Below are positions 18,517 to 27,078 of a stretch of 64,000 nt of DNA, piece by piece (the first letter of the stretch is position 1; the number at the start of each line of letters is the position of its first letter). This DNA is from a halophilic archaeon (lineage in GTDB: Archaea > Halobacteriota > Halobacteria > Halobacteriales > Haladaptataceae): assembly GCA_003298465.1 (NCBI GenBank), contig QNGA01000005.1:1-64000 (forward strand), written 5' to 3'. The position numbers and the translations under genes were made by a program. Below the pieces are notes generated by a model. It saw only the letters and a program-made list of their open reading frames with translations, searched no databases and was not told where the DNA came from.

Positions 18517-19530
18517 TTAGAGTGACTCGCAGGCGACGCCGTCATCGTCACCGTCGAGGCGATGGGGATCACCTGATGTACGGTCGAGCACGGCCTGTGC
18601 TTGTTCCTGAGTGTCGAAGCTGCTACAGTCATAATCGCCGTCAGCGGGCGGTGGCGGTATATCAACACCGTCTCTGCCATCAGATGGGGGCCTCAGTTGC
18701 TTCAGTTATTGACGTAGATGTTGAGGTAGGGGCCTGAAAGTCCCATAACCCGACGTTGTTTTGTTGTGCTTGCGCTTCAGCGTGTTCAAAGTCACTTCGT
18801 TTCGAGAATGAGCTGTCGTACAGCCGAGCGTAACCGTCGGTCAACAGCCGCTGGTTGAAATTCTCACCATCGACGTAGATATAGACGAGAAGCCGACCAA
18901 AGCTCCCGCGGCGGTCAGCCTCTGAATCCGTCTTAATTTGAACGGGTTTGCTATCGAGTTCGTCGGTTGCAAACTGACTAGCACGCTTACCCCCGTTGAA
19001 GAATGGTCACGGCCTGTTGCTGTCTTAGGAATACCCTCGAATTCTTCGGGAGTAACTCGACTCAAAGTCGTTTCTGGCGTATCAACTCCAAGAAGGCGAA
19101 TTGTATCAGTTTCACCGTTTGGGAACTCTACTTCCATCGTATCACCGTCAATAACTCGAGTGACGGTGACAGTCCATTCAGTACTGCTGTCTGGCCCGCG
19201 ACTAGACTGTGTCGTTGGCTTGGATGTGGTTGTCGGCTCAGCAGTAGTCGTCGGCGTTAGTGTCGGAGTCGGCTTGGCTGTCGTGGTTAATGTTGTGGTC
19301 TGAGTTGGGGTTTGTGTCGATGTTAGGGTTATAGTAGACTGGTTCATCGTGATCTGTGTTGATGGTGGAGTAGATTGTTTTGTCGTAGTCGCTGTTGATG
19401 TTGGGGTTGCTTGGGAGGTGGTCGTTATAACTGTAGTCTCTGTCCCGCCTGTTCCGGTATTAGCACTACACCCTGCAATGACAAGCATTCCCGCGAGTGC
19501 CACTGCGACAAATACATTCGAAGTGTTCAT
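18517..19530 (-). pseudogene. Lipoprotein thermonuclease (SNase) with C-terminal excalibur domain, two frameshifts
   Basis: From ATG 19530: a lipobox signal (AGMLVIAGC, Cys about residue 21), a Thr/Ser/Pro-rich linker of some 90 residues, and a staphylococcal-nuclease domain (VTRVIDGDTMEVEFPNGETD, IRLLGVDTPET). At about 18990-19005 the frame shifts. The next frame continues the nuclease (KRASQFATDELDSKPVQIKT, LTDGYARLYDSSFSKRSDFE). Near 18682-18692 it returns to the original frame and ends with an excalibur Ca-binding motif ([22 protein letters not shown], stop at 18517). The two shifts compensate each other. The intact product would be a cell-surface nuclease, possibly scavenging DNA. Confidence 0.82.
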
Positions 19531-19744
19531 TATATTTACAGAGATTGACGGTAGATTATGAACTTATTCTTTCTAGAACGTTCTCAAATTTACTCTGTTA
19601 AAGAGAGGACAGACCATCTCGAAACCTATGCTGAAATCTGTACCAACGTTAGTAATCGCAATCCCAAAACTTGACGAGACGGTACAGCAACGCGTATAGC
19701 ATGAATGTTTTAGTGTTAAGGTTAGCGCACCCAACCAAGCCGGC

Positions 19745-20007
19745 GTGACAAATGAGACCCACAACAAAACCGCCACGCACCGCTCCGTGGTCCTACTCGA
19801 CGCTGAAATAGGCGACGTGCTCGCGTGTACCTATTGTATCACGTCCATCGCCATACACACTACGTGTACATGGCCGGCGTCGACACCGCGACTGCCAACG
19901 GCTTACTCCACATCGTCCCCGCTGACGGGGATGAGGCTGACGTTGAGATGCGTATCACTGGCCCGTACGTCAGCCAGGACAAATACGGTACCGTTGATCA
20001 TCGCTAG
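19745..20007 (+). pseudogene. Small haloarchaeal protein with a Cys pair and His-rich motif, frameshifted
   Basis: The first part from GTG 19745 reads RSVVLLDAEIGDVLACTYC. After a frame change at about 19845-19855 it continues HVHRHTHYVYMAGVDTATAN and GLLHIVPADGDEADVEMRIT, ending at 20007. The combined protein would be about 85 aa with CxxC and a His cluster, suggesting metal binding. The same His-to-MRIT segment recurs, more decayed, at 21275-21420. Family not recognised. Confidence 0.5.
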
Positions 20008-20055
20008 TGGCGCTGTGACCGATGTAGCACTGTATTCTTGGGCAGACTAGCGATA

Positions 20056-20425
20056 GCTGGCGTCACCAATTACAACCTTGCATCCGAGGCAAACACCGTC
20101 TCGCTCACCTGGACACCTATCAGGAGTTCGACTGGGAGCAATTTCGCAAGACGATGCGCCATAAACTCGTCCACGTCCGGCAATGCTGGTACTTTAGCGA
20201 AGCTAACCTCGGTGAGACATTCACTTGTTGGGCCGACCGCGTTAATATCTCACAGCACTGCGGGGGGGGGGGGGGCTCCTATCGACTAACTGGTAGATGG
20301 TTTGCATCGACTGTGGCAAGCGTATCGGTCGCAATCGTCGCTCAAAGATGGTGCGTAATCAAGAGGATGACCAATGTAGTGACTACGGTGGAGACTTGCG
20401 TATCGACGCGAGACTAGAACAATGA
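20056..20425 (+). pseudogene. SprT-like zinc metalloprotease, decayed
   Basis: Pieces in different frames align with haloarchaeal SprT-like proteins. They are NTVSLTW, then YQEFDWEQFRKTMRHKLVHV, GETFTCWADRV and QHC, then MVCIDCGKRIGRNRRSKMVR and SDYGGDLRIDAR with a stop ending at 20425. The metalloprotease motif normally reads HELVH. Here it is HKLVH, so the catalytic Glu is lost (a GAA to AAA change would do this). There are at least two frame changes, an in-frame TAG before MVCIDC and a run of 15 G at 20261-20275 where the middle of the gene should be. Confidence 0.7.
20261..20275. repeat. Homopolymer run of 15 G
   Basis: An uninterrupted run of fifteen G on the plus strand directly after the QHC codons of the SprT-like pseudogene. 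Nothing comparable occurs elsewhere in the window. Such runs slip during replication and are error-prone in sequencing, so the exact length is uncertain. Confidence 0.9.
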
Positions 20426-20531
20426 CTGACGTCCAGTATTTCCACTGCAAAGCAGCGGTTGAGACGACAGTTGTCTGAGGGTTATCAATCATGGTATTGT
20501 AGCAAAAGAACGTAGCGGTGAGCTGGAACAA

Positions 20532-20604
20532 GCCTTGGGAGAGCTTTGAACTCCCGACTAACTCCTTACAAAGGAGTTGCTCTGCCAACCTGAGCTACCA
20601 AGGC
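20532..20604 (-). tRNA. tRNA-Thr (anticodon UGU)
   Basis: On the minus strand a 73-nt cloverleaf can be drawn. The acceptor stem is GCCTTGG paired with CCAAGGC. The D arm holds TAGCTCAGGTTGGCAGAGCA. The anticodon arm is ACTCC-TTTGTAA-GGAGT with anticodon TGT (complement of 20568-20570). The variable loop is TAGTC, and the T arm GGGAG-TTCAAAG-CTCTC has one G-U pair. No CCA is encoded and no intron is present. TGT reads ACA and, when modified, other Thr codons. Both sides carry decayed duplicated sequence, consistent with a tRNA used as an integration site. Confidence 0.93.
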
Positions 20605-20707
20605 ACGTTGATACGCTCCCTCATTCATTCACTAGAATAGGGGATATAACATATGGGCCTAAAAACTAATGGATGGCTTGTTCAATATAGCGCTTACGGA
20701 AGCACCA

Positions 20708-21181
20708 ATGTATCGTCCTGGCCATTATGGCGTCGCACTTCTCACCTACACGCCGATTGCCATGCTCAGTAGTGCAGTCATCACGACGCAGACCGTTATT
20801 ATCGGGGGTGTTATCACTATTGCGGTTGCAATGCTTCCCGATATTGACCTTCGGCTTCCGTTCGTTCGCCATCGCGGCATTACACATACAGTCTGGTTCG
20901 CCGGCATCGTTGGTGTTCTCCTGGCGATAGTTGTTGCAGTTACGACGGGTTGGTTTAAACTAGCTATCTACCTCGGCGGTGTCGCTACTCTAAGCGTTTG
21001 CTCTCATCTACTTGCAGACGCTGTAACGCCGATGGGAATCCGTCCGTTCGAGCCGTTCTGGTCACCACGGTACTCCCTTGACATTGTCTTGTCGGAGAAT
21101 CCTATCGCGAACTATGGCTTATTTGGTGCCGGTATCACAGTAAGTGTGAGCGTCGCTGCTATAACGTTTCACTGGATTTGA
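20708..21181 (+). CDS. YdjM-family membrane-bound metal-dependent hydrolase
   Basis: Started at ATG 20708 (MYRPGHYGVALLTYTPIAML) the protein has 157 aa; an in-frame ATG at 20669 would add 13 residues lying closer to the tRNA. It has four to five hydrophobic segments and the family core AMLPDIDLRLPFVRHRGITH with conserved Asp/His residues, followed by LGGVATLSVCSHLLADAVTP. YdjM-like (DUF457) proteins are predicted membrane metal-dependent hydrolases; their reaction is unknown. It stands alone downstream of tRNA-Thr, which is on the other strand. Confidence 0.82.
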   Translation: MYRPGHYGVALLTYTPIAMLSSAVITTQTVIIGGVITIAVAMLPDIDLRLPFVRHRGITHTVWFAGIVGVLLAIVVAVTTGWFKLAIYLGGVATLSVCSHLLADAVTPMGIRPFEPFWSPRYSLDIVLSENPIANYGLFGAGITVSVSVAAITFHWI

Positions 21182-21739
21182 CTCGGTCGAACCTCAGACG
21201 CAACATGCTGGCCTCACAGCTCTCCTCAACAGGGGCAATGCCGTACTCGCCGCCTGACGAGTATCATGCTCGTAGCAGCTTGTAAACGTTCACCGGCACA
21301 CTCACGGCACGCACAGGGCCGGCGTTGGCAATGCGACCGCCGACGGCACGCTCAACGCCGTCCCCGCTGACGACGTAACCGACTATGATACACGCATCAC
21401 TGACTCACATAGATCACGACAAACACAGTCACTTCGGCCACAGATAGTGGCGGTGAGAGCGGTGTGGCACTGAAACGACTGAGAAACGCATACTGGAGGA
21501 CAGATGCTCACCGCACTCCTTCTCTCATTATATGGGTCGCCACTAGACGCTTGCAGACATTGCCGACCAGTACACGCTCACTAATGGTGCCGCCATTTGA
21601 GGAATCAAGATTGAGAGCCATTTATATCCTATTGGCCAATAACGACGGCAGTGACTGAACATTCGACCCGGACAAGCGTGGTCCAAGGATGTGGCCGTGA
21701 GAGCCAACCGATGTTCTGGACCGTACTTGGAAGTCAGTG
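21182..21739. repeat. Decayed duplicate of the 19.75-20.03 kb segment
   Basis: At 21275-21420 the plus strand reads VHRHTHGTHRAGVGNATADG then TLNAVPADDVTDYDTRITD, clearly homologous to the pseudogene at 19745-20007. The following DNA also matches: GATAGTGGCGGTGAGAGC here corresponds to GCTAGTGGCGCTGTGACC at 20004-20021. No start or complete frame survives. The rest up to 21739 shows nothing recognisable. Confidence 0.55.
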
Positions 21740-22264
21740 ATGACAATCGCAATCGAACCACTCGTCGAGACGGCGACTGGAACAGTCGGACTCCTCCTCA
21801 TTTTCGTCTACTCAGTGCTGGTCGCCTTCGTGCTCCCACTGCCCGGAGAACTAGTCCTACTCCCAGCACCACAGATGGAACTAGGCGTCCCACCCACAGT
21901 CAGTATTGGCATCGTCATCCTCGTGAGTGCAGCTGGGAAGGCAATCGGTAGCGTCATTGCATTTCGAATTGGCCGGGGGGCGGTCAGCGCTCGGCCCGCA
22001 CGGTGGTTCTTACGGCAATTTACACCCCAGTACGGTATTCCGCCGAACAATGGACCGGTGACAACCCTTGTCCGCAAGTACGAGTACGTCGGCTTGGCAG
22101 TGCTACTCTCGGTCCCATTGATGCCCGATACGGCCGTCATCTATACCTTTAGCATCCTCAACGCCGACGATGAACGACTATTGATTCTCGCGGCCTTTCT
22201 CGGGACGGTTGGCCGACTACTAGTGACACTCGCTCTAGTCACCGGCGCCCTCATAGTACTCTGA
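21740..22264 (+). CDS. DedA/VTT-domain-like small membrane protein
   Basis: A 174-aa protein from ATG 21740 (an overlapping GTG at 21737 is an alternative). Features typical of the YqaA/DedA (SNARE-associated) group are the re-entrant segment with acidic residue (YSVLVAFVLPLPGELVLLPA), a second glycine-rich segment (SAAGKAIGSVIAFRIGRGAV), the loop before YEYVGLAVLLSVPLMPDTAV, and a C-terminal TM (GTVGRLLVTLALVTGALIVL). Such proteins are linked to lipid carrier flipping or membrane homeostasis; the exact substrate is unknown here. Monocistronic. Confidence 0.75.
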   Translation: MTIAIEPLVETATGTVGLLLIFVYSVLVAFVLPLPGELVLLPAPQMELGVPPTVSIGIVILVSAAGKAIGSVIAFRIGRGAVSARPARWFLRQFTPQYGIPPNNGPVTTLVRKYEYVGLAVLLSVPLMPDTAVIYTFSILNADDERLLILAAFLGTVGRLLVTLALVTGALIVL

Positions 22265-23145
22265 GTGCCTTTGCTATAAATTGAACCTAACCTAGTCCAG
22301 TGTAAGCCGTGCTGAGGCGCATCAGGTCTCCGCAGAACGTTCAGAGGAGACGATGGCCCAGCGACAGGCTGGCACGGCTACAGGGGAGCAGGCCGAGTGC
22401 CTTGGAGCGTGACCCCGAGGCGGTTCACGACTGAACACTGGTGTGTCGAACTTTGTGGAAGAAGGTACTCAGCGCCAGCCTGATTCTGTTGGATTGGTAG
22501 CCTAACCCGTGCTGCATCAGGGATGCGATTCTCGGCCGCTCTATAGTCAGCCTATACTTATTGACGTGGTAGCCAATGTGAATACTCGTGGCACTGACGG
22601 TGTGTGCCACAGTCTGCCCCAAGCGAAGCCGGGTGATTCCGAAACCAGTTGCCGGGTTTACCACTCGGTGCTGCGTTTCGTCCGGCACGTTATGGTAGTT
22701 GCACCTAGCTGAACCGCAGACTAGCCCGTCAACCAAAGGGAACGGGATAGCAACGAGGGTGGGTTTCCCTCATTCCGGGGTTCTCTGTCGAGACAGGATA
22801 TGTTCATTATATGTCCAGAATTGGTAAGTCGAATCTCACAAGACTTGACCCTGAGGGGATTCACAGTTCGGCGAGATACGTGTAGATGGTTAAGAATTAG
22901 CGTTCGATCCGTGCCACGTCGCACAACTACCTCACCTCACAGACTTTTGTTCAGTTCGTCCTGAATGAACGTATAAATAAGTGATCTAAGCCACTTTTTT
23001 GTCAGTGAATATTATAGGGATATTACTCCCCCACGAGAACCAGATAGTACTGACAACGCCGCGGACTGCAGTGGCCGTGAGGACCTATTTTGTATTCATC
23101 GAGGTTAGATTCCAGCGCCTCCTCGAGCGGGTCGGAGCTGATCAG
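22265..23145. other. Intergenic region
   Basis: About 880 nt with no supportable gene; several open frames lack recognisable sequence. A short inverted pair (GAGGG-TGGGTTT-CCCTC near 22757-22773) is the only structure noticed. AT-rich DNA with TATAAATAAG near 22972-22982 could be a promoter, but nothing intact follows it. Confidence 0.4.
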
Positions 23146-23526
23146 GTGAACTACTCCGTCCTACCGCACTCGGGCCTCCCCGGCCCTCGCTTGGTGAGGA
23201 CGGAGCTTCCTGTTTCTGTGTCGGGACTTGCAGAAACCGTTTCCACAGCGGTTCCAGACTCCACAGGCGACGTCCCTTTACAGGTGGTTCGGAGTGTCCC
23301 ACTCCTACCGGATGGACACTCAGCTACCACGTCCGATGCACGCTTTTTGTCGCGTTTGAACAACGGACGCATTGCAGTAAGTGTCTTACTACCTCATTCG
23401 AACGCCGAGGTAGTACGGCTATCGCGTTCAGTGAAAGTAACCAAAGACGGCGCTGTATCCCCTCCCTACTCCGTTCGCTCCGCTCACTCCGTAGAGGAAG
23501 GGGACTTCGCGCCTGCATTACAGCTA
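23146..23526 (-). mobile_element. Internally deleted IS200/IS605-type element (MITE-like)
   Basis: The left side has the TnpB-side end: GTGAACTACTCCGTCCT with hairpin arms ACTCCGTCCT (23153-23162) and AGGACGGAG (23198-23206), the same layout as at 34013, 40860 and 47086. Minus-strand remnants of the TnpB tail follow (TSPVESGTAVETVSASPDTE). The right side, 23441-23526, is the tnpA-side end (CCAAAGACGGCGCTGTATCC to CATTACAGCTAA), nearly identical to 12577-12640. About 380 nt in all, with tnpA and most of tnpB missing; it could only move by enzymes supplied from elsewhere. Confidence 0.7.
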
Positions 23527-24066
23527 ATCTCTCCGTTGAATGATGGTGATGAGCTGGGACTTCGGAAGCCACTCGTCAGAGAGATACGGGACGTCGTCCT
23601 GCTTCTCGAATCTCCGGTACTCTTCCTGTAGCTTGTCGTTCAACTGCTTTCGACGGTCGCTATCGACTGCAGTATTCTCTACTCCGTTCTCGAGTGAGTG
23701 TATCTTGTGTGCGATCTGCATGAGACGACGACCCGGCGACGAGTCCTTGAAGAGAACTGCGTCCTCAGTTTCTCGGGAGATATATCCAACAAATGTGATG
23801 GCCAGACTTCCCCGCACGTCGTCCGTTTTCTCTTCGACTAGCCACTCTGGAAGCTGGATGAACACGTCATCCTCGTCCAGGAGGCCCAGCAATTGCCACA
23901 GTTGACGCGTGTCTTGCTCGTTGATGAGGTCTCGCTCTCGGGCCGCCTCCAGGGTCACATCGCGGTCTCTGAGCGTCTCTGAGTGCCACTCGCGAGCGAA
24001 GGAGTCGTAGTCAGCGTACGTTCTGATAGCGTCAACCACTACCAAGTAGATAGAAGAGCGAGACAA
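23524..24066 (-). CDS. Hypothetical protein
   Basis: A 180-aa soluble, charged protein from ATG 24066 (MSRSSIYLVVVDAIRTYADY). No signal peptide or membrane segment. Predominantly helical composition with charged stretches (TLEAARERDLINEQD, DRRKQLNDKLQEEYRRFEKQ). The stop codon at 23524 overlaps the last bases of the IS605-type end at 23441-23526, so the natural C-terminus may have been replaced on insertion. Family not recognised. The codon pattern looks like a real haloarchaeal gene. Confidence 0.55.
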   Translation of the reverse strand: MSRSSIYLVVVDAIRTYADYDSFAREWHSETLRDRDVTLEAARERDLINEQDTRQLWQLLGLLDEDDVFIQLPEWLVEEKTDDVRGSLAITFVGYISRETEDAVLFKDSSPGRRLMQIAHKIHSLENGVENTAVDSDRRKQLNDKLQEEYRRFEKQDDVPYLSDEWLPKSQLITIIQRRD

Positions 24067-24239
24067 AGAAGGATTCTATCACCGTTCTATCAGAACTGTT
24101 CTGGTCCCAAAGGCCGTCTACCAGCGGGAACTGCGGACACGGTATCGACCGATGCACTCCGTAGCGAGTAGGAGTGTTCGAACGGGGAGGCAATTCTACG
24201 ACACCCCCTCCATTCGGACATACTGGGAGCTCTAGGGAT

Positions 24240-24566
24240 TCACTCCTCAGGGATTCTCGAAACGATGGACTCAGCCCCGCACTCCGGGCACTATTCGTGC
24301 TGGGAATAAAAGCGTGCCTCACACGCTTTACACTGGTAGTTTGCATTCTGTGTAGCGGTCTCGGTAGCCGTCTGCCTGAACTGCTCGACCGAGTCATGAG
24401 CGTCGTGTTTGAACCACGTCTCTGAGACAACGCGAATGTCCGATTCCAGCCCAGCGAGCGAGGTTCGATCGTACAACGGGGTCGAATCATACGCGGGCCA
24501 ATCAGCGTACGATTGTCGCGCGATTTGCTGAAACACCGTGCGTCGAGATTCATGACTCGGAGGCAC
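24240..24566 (-). pseudogene. IS4-like transposase N-terminus joined to a zinc-ribbon remnant
   Basis: From ATG 24566 the first ~50 codons match the N-terminus of the transposase at 6393-8068 (QQIARQSYADWPAYDSTPLY, TSLAGLESDIRVVSETWFKH). After about residue 55 the match stops and the frame continues NANYQCKACEARFYSQHE, stop, CPECGAESIVSRIPEE. The latter is a CxxC...CxxC zinc ribbon of another protein, itself interrupted by TAG at about 24290. This is a recombination junction between an IS end and a decayed host gene. Confidence 0.7.
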
Positions 24567-24668
24567 TATGTGAGTCTGGATTCGACATACCCAAGAATTC
24601 GACTATTCCCGTCTCGCCACCCGAATTCAGCGGTCAGTATTTTCAATCGTGAACGGAACACGGCTGGT

Positions 24669-25748
24669 ATGAGCGACAGTGAGGGAAGTCGCCCGAGCGA
24701 CACGATGCGGGAGCGCGTGCCGGAGAATAGTCGGAAGTTCTGGCTACTGTTGAACGCAAACCGATGGTTGGTCGCCGCCGGAATCGTGGGCGGCATGTTC
24801 CTCGCGCTCGCCATCATCGGGCAATTCCACCCGATCGGGACGCCGGCGCTATTCAGCCAGACGGACCCTATCGAGACGCTATTCCAGGGGCTGCTCACAT
24901 TCATCATCACGGGCGTCACGCTCGTGCTCACGCTCAGCTAACTCGTGCTCTCCTAGGAGCAGGGGCCGGTCGGGGACCAACGCGAGCGCATGGAGGGCGC
25001 GATGGCGTTCCGGAAGGACGTCGAGGACGTCATCGAGGAGCCCGTGAGTCCCGCGCAGCCGTCAGCGTTCCTGTGCTCGTGAAACTCACGAAGCGCCACA
25101 CCGACGCCCTCCAGGACGCCATCGCGGACATCGACGACGACACCCTGAACGACCAGGTGGCCGCGTTCACAGAGAACGTGAAGGGGAACGCGGACGCTGT
25201 CCAGAGCAATCTCGAAGGCTCTCAGTTCGGGGAGTTCGACGTGGTGTTCTCCGCGCTGAACTACAACTACTCGTGGAAGTTGTACGCGGCGCGCCGCATT
25301 CGCGCAGAGAACGAGGACGTGCTCACCGAGGAAGCACACCACGCGTTTAACGAACTCATTAACGTGCTCGAACTGTTCGGGCCGGCGCGCGAGCACTTCA
25401 AGTCACTGTACTTCCAGTGGGCGCTCATCGACCTCTCCCGGACGATGCTGTACTCGTCCATACCCGCGCTCCTCACGGCAGTCGCGGGCGTCGTCTACCT
25501 CGATACCGGCACTGTTCCCGGGGACCGTGTTCGGCGTGCGCCCGCTCGTCGTGGTAGTGAGCGCGGGCGTCGCCGTCTCCCTGCTGCCGTTCGCGTCCCT
25601 GTTATCCTACATTCTCTGCATCGTCACCGTGACGAAGCGTACGCTCTCCATCGGGCCGTTCATCCTCCGGGAGACCGACCGGTCCCGCGATCTCGACTGG
25701 GGCGAAACCGAAGCGAAGAGCGGGGAGAGCGCGGACGTCGGCAACTAG
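24669..25748 (+). pseudogene. Broken haloarchaeal membrane protein
   Basis: The frame starts MSDSEGSRPSDTMRERVPEN with two TM segments (LVAAGIVGGMFLALAIIGQF; LFQGLLTFIITGVTLVLTLS). It is then interrupted by TAA at 24939-24941 and TAG at 24954-24956. Replacing each by a Gln codon gives LSQLVLSQEQG. A frame change at about 25070-25082 is needed to continue LVKLTKRHTDALQDAIADID, then FNELINVLELFGPAREHFKS and LIDLSRTMLYSSIPALLTAV. A second change near 25517 (GGGG run) is needed to reach VFGVRPLVVVVSAGVAVSLL and the stop at 25748. The intact protein would be about 355 aa with four TM segments and a large cytoplasmic domain; function unknown. Confidence 0.75.
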
Positions 25749-25800
25749 AACGAGTAGCGCGGCCCGAGACTTACATGGTGGTGTCGCGTACAGCACCACG

Positions 25801-26004
25801 TGTACGACGCGGTGCTCGTCCCGACCGATGACAGTAACGCCGCGAGTCTTCCCGATCCAGTGATCTCGCCGCTCCGGAGCTATCGCCAACTTATGGGCCC
25901 TGGATGGAGCGGTGGCTGGTGTCCCCGACGTTCGACCAGCGGACGCTTGTGACTCTCGTTCGAGAGGAACTCGGCGAGTTTATTCGCCGGACACAGGACT
26001 AGCC
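25801..26004 (+). pseudogene. Gene remnants: UspA start and an unidentified C-terminus
   Basis: GTG 25801 begins VYDAVLVPTDDSNAAS, the first ~16 residues of a Usp domain, after which the match ends. At about 25893-26002 another frame reads GPWMERWLVSPTFDQRTLVT then LVREELGEFIRRTQD and a stop, resembling a protein C-terminus I cannot identify. Both look like recombination debris downstream of the broken membrane protein. Confidence 0.45.
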
Positions 26005-26153
26005 CTTCGTTCTCGTGGTCCGTCGACCGTGGACCGCACCGGCTAATCGGTGGAGAGGCGTTCTCTGAACCTACTTTCGAAGTCTATCCGTTGCGTGCGG
26101 GAGCACCCGTCACCGACCACAGGACTATCCGACTAGAGAGCCAAAACCCAAGC

Positions 26154-26486
26154 ATGGCAGATGACAAACAGGGCCGAGACGAGCAAGCGGATGACGAAAA
26201 ACGTCGCCAGCAAGAGCGGATGCAAGAGGAGGCACGTACCCGCGCCGATGAAGAAGAGCCGATGCGCGGCGACCCTGGTGAGCGGCTCGGTGACCTTGAT
26301 GAAGCACTCGAAACCCACGACTATCCGACGACAACGGATGAATTGGTCGAGGCCTATGGCGACTATGAGATCGAAACGCAGGGCGGGACGGAAACCCTCG
26401 ATGAAGTACTTGCCGCAACCGATAACCAGACATACGACTCCGCCGATGACGTTCGAAGACGGCTACTGGGACTCATACATCGCTAA
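26154..26486 (+). CDS. DUF5789-family protein
   Basis: A 110-aa protein from ATG 26154; an upstream in-frame start would add 21 residues of unrelated composition. It has a highly charged helical N-terminus (about residues 1-45, rich in Lys/Arg/Glu). The compact domain LDEALETHDYPTTTDELVEA, TQGGTETLDEVLAA and SADDVRRRLLGLIHR is characteristic of haloarchaeal DUF5789 proteins. The family is widespread in Halobacteria with no assigned function. Monocistronic, among degraded genes. Confidence 0.78.
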   Translation: MADDKQGRDEQADDEKRRQQERMQEEARTRADEEEPMRGDPGERLGDLDEALETHDYPTTTDELVEAYGDYEIETQGGTETLDEVLAATDNQTYDSADDVRRRLLGLIHR

Positions 26487-26535
26487 ATCCTGTCGTCCCG
26501 ATATCCACTACTAGCTGTCTTCTCACTGCCCACTC

Positions 26536-26748
26536 TTAACTAGCTCTCACCCAACTTTTCGGCGTCGCCGAGGGCTGGTTGGACGATGAAGCTAGCTGTC
26601 GGCGGCTGACGGCGCCGTGATACTCGTCACCATCCGTCACGACGACGGCATCAAGTTCCTGATTCTCGAATGTCCTAGCAATTTTTGAAAGTGGTGTGCT
26701 AATGTCAAGCTCGATGACATTTGTGGAAAGAATCTCGGAGATATCCAT
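26536..26748 (-). CDS. CBS-domain protein, probably truncated
   Basis: A 70-aa product starting MDISEILSTNVIELDISTPL, followed by the typical CBS core SKIARTFENQELDAVVVTDG and GAVSRRQLASS. Only one CBS motif is present, whereas CBS domains normally come in pairs and bind adenosyl ligands. The sequence after RRQLASS loses similarity, so the gene is likely cut or frameshifted at its 3' end. Possibly a remnant of a longer CBS protein. Confidence 0.6.
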   Translation of the reverse strand: MDISEILSTNVIELDISTPLSKIARTFENQELDAVVVTDGDEYHGAVSRRQLASSSNQPSATPKSWVRAS

Positions 26749-27078
26749 GGTAACTCTCTAGTGAGAGGAGTGCTGGACGGTTTTGCTTGTTCCACCTCCG
26801 GCCCTTTCAGTGGGAGGTGTTCTGAGTGACGGGATTCTGATCTGAGACGGACTGGCTATGAGAGGCAGTCTCAACTTCTGTTGATCTTCGGAAGATGAGA
26901 CTACAGCCAGTATAGCGGCCGCACAATGCACGATTTCGACTGACTCACCGATCTGCAACCACTTCACACTGGAGTTCGAAAGCCATTTTATTAGTAACTT
27001 TATTTATAATTTTGGTATATTCGAGCCAAAGCGGTGGATCACCCAGAAATGAAGCCTCATGATATCTCCCTGTACTTC
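26749..27078. repeat. Solo copy of the conserved IS-flank stem-loop
   Basis: GTCTCAACTTC (26868-26878) and GAAGATGAGAC (26891-26901) form an 11-bp stem with one mismatch. CTACAG and TATAGCGG-like blocks follow, as at 11816, 28253 and 6205. Unlike the other copies, no transposase remnant follows here, so this is either a solo end or an independently dispersed element. The remainder, including an AT-rich stretch at 26985-27020, holds no gene. Confidence 0.6.

Noticed and set aside
20532..20604. A terminator hairpin
   Set aside because: The structure is a full tRNA cloverleaf with all conserved arms and a TGT anticodon.
22425..22924. Minus-strand frames of 67-103 codons
   Set aside because: No family similarity, no promoter, and composition (many His, Asn, Arg; few acidic residues) unlike haloarchaeal proteins.
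13596..24956. A C-to-T hypermutation signature in pseudogenes (CAA/CAG to stop, TGG to TGA)
   Set aside because: Any stop created by a transition must be a C-to-T change on one strand, so the pattern is expected and not evidence of targeted mutation.
18490..25000. Possible readthrough or alternative genetic code because several genes contain single stops
   Set aside because: Stops of all three types occur, mixed with frameshifts and truncations, and intact neighbours use normal stops; decay or sequence errors explain this.
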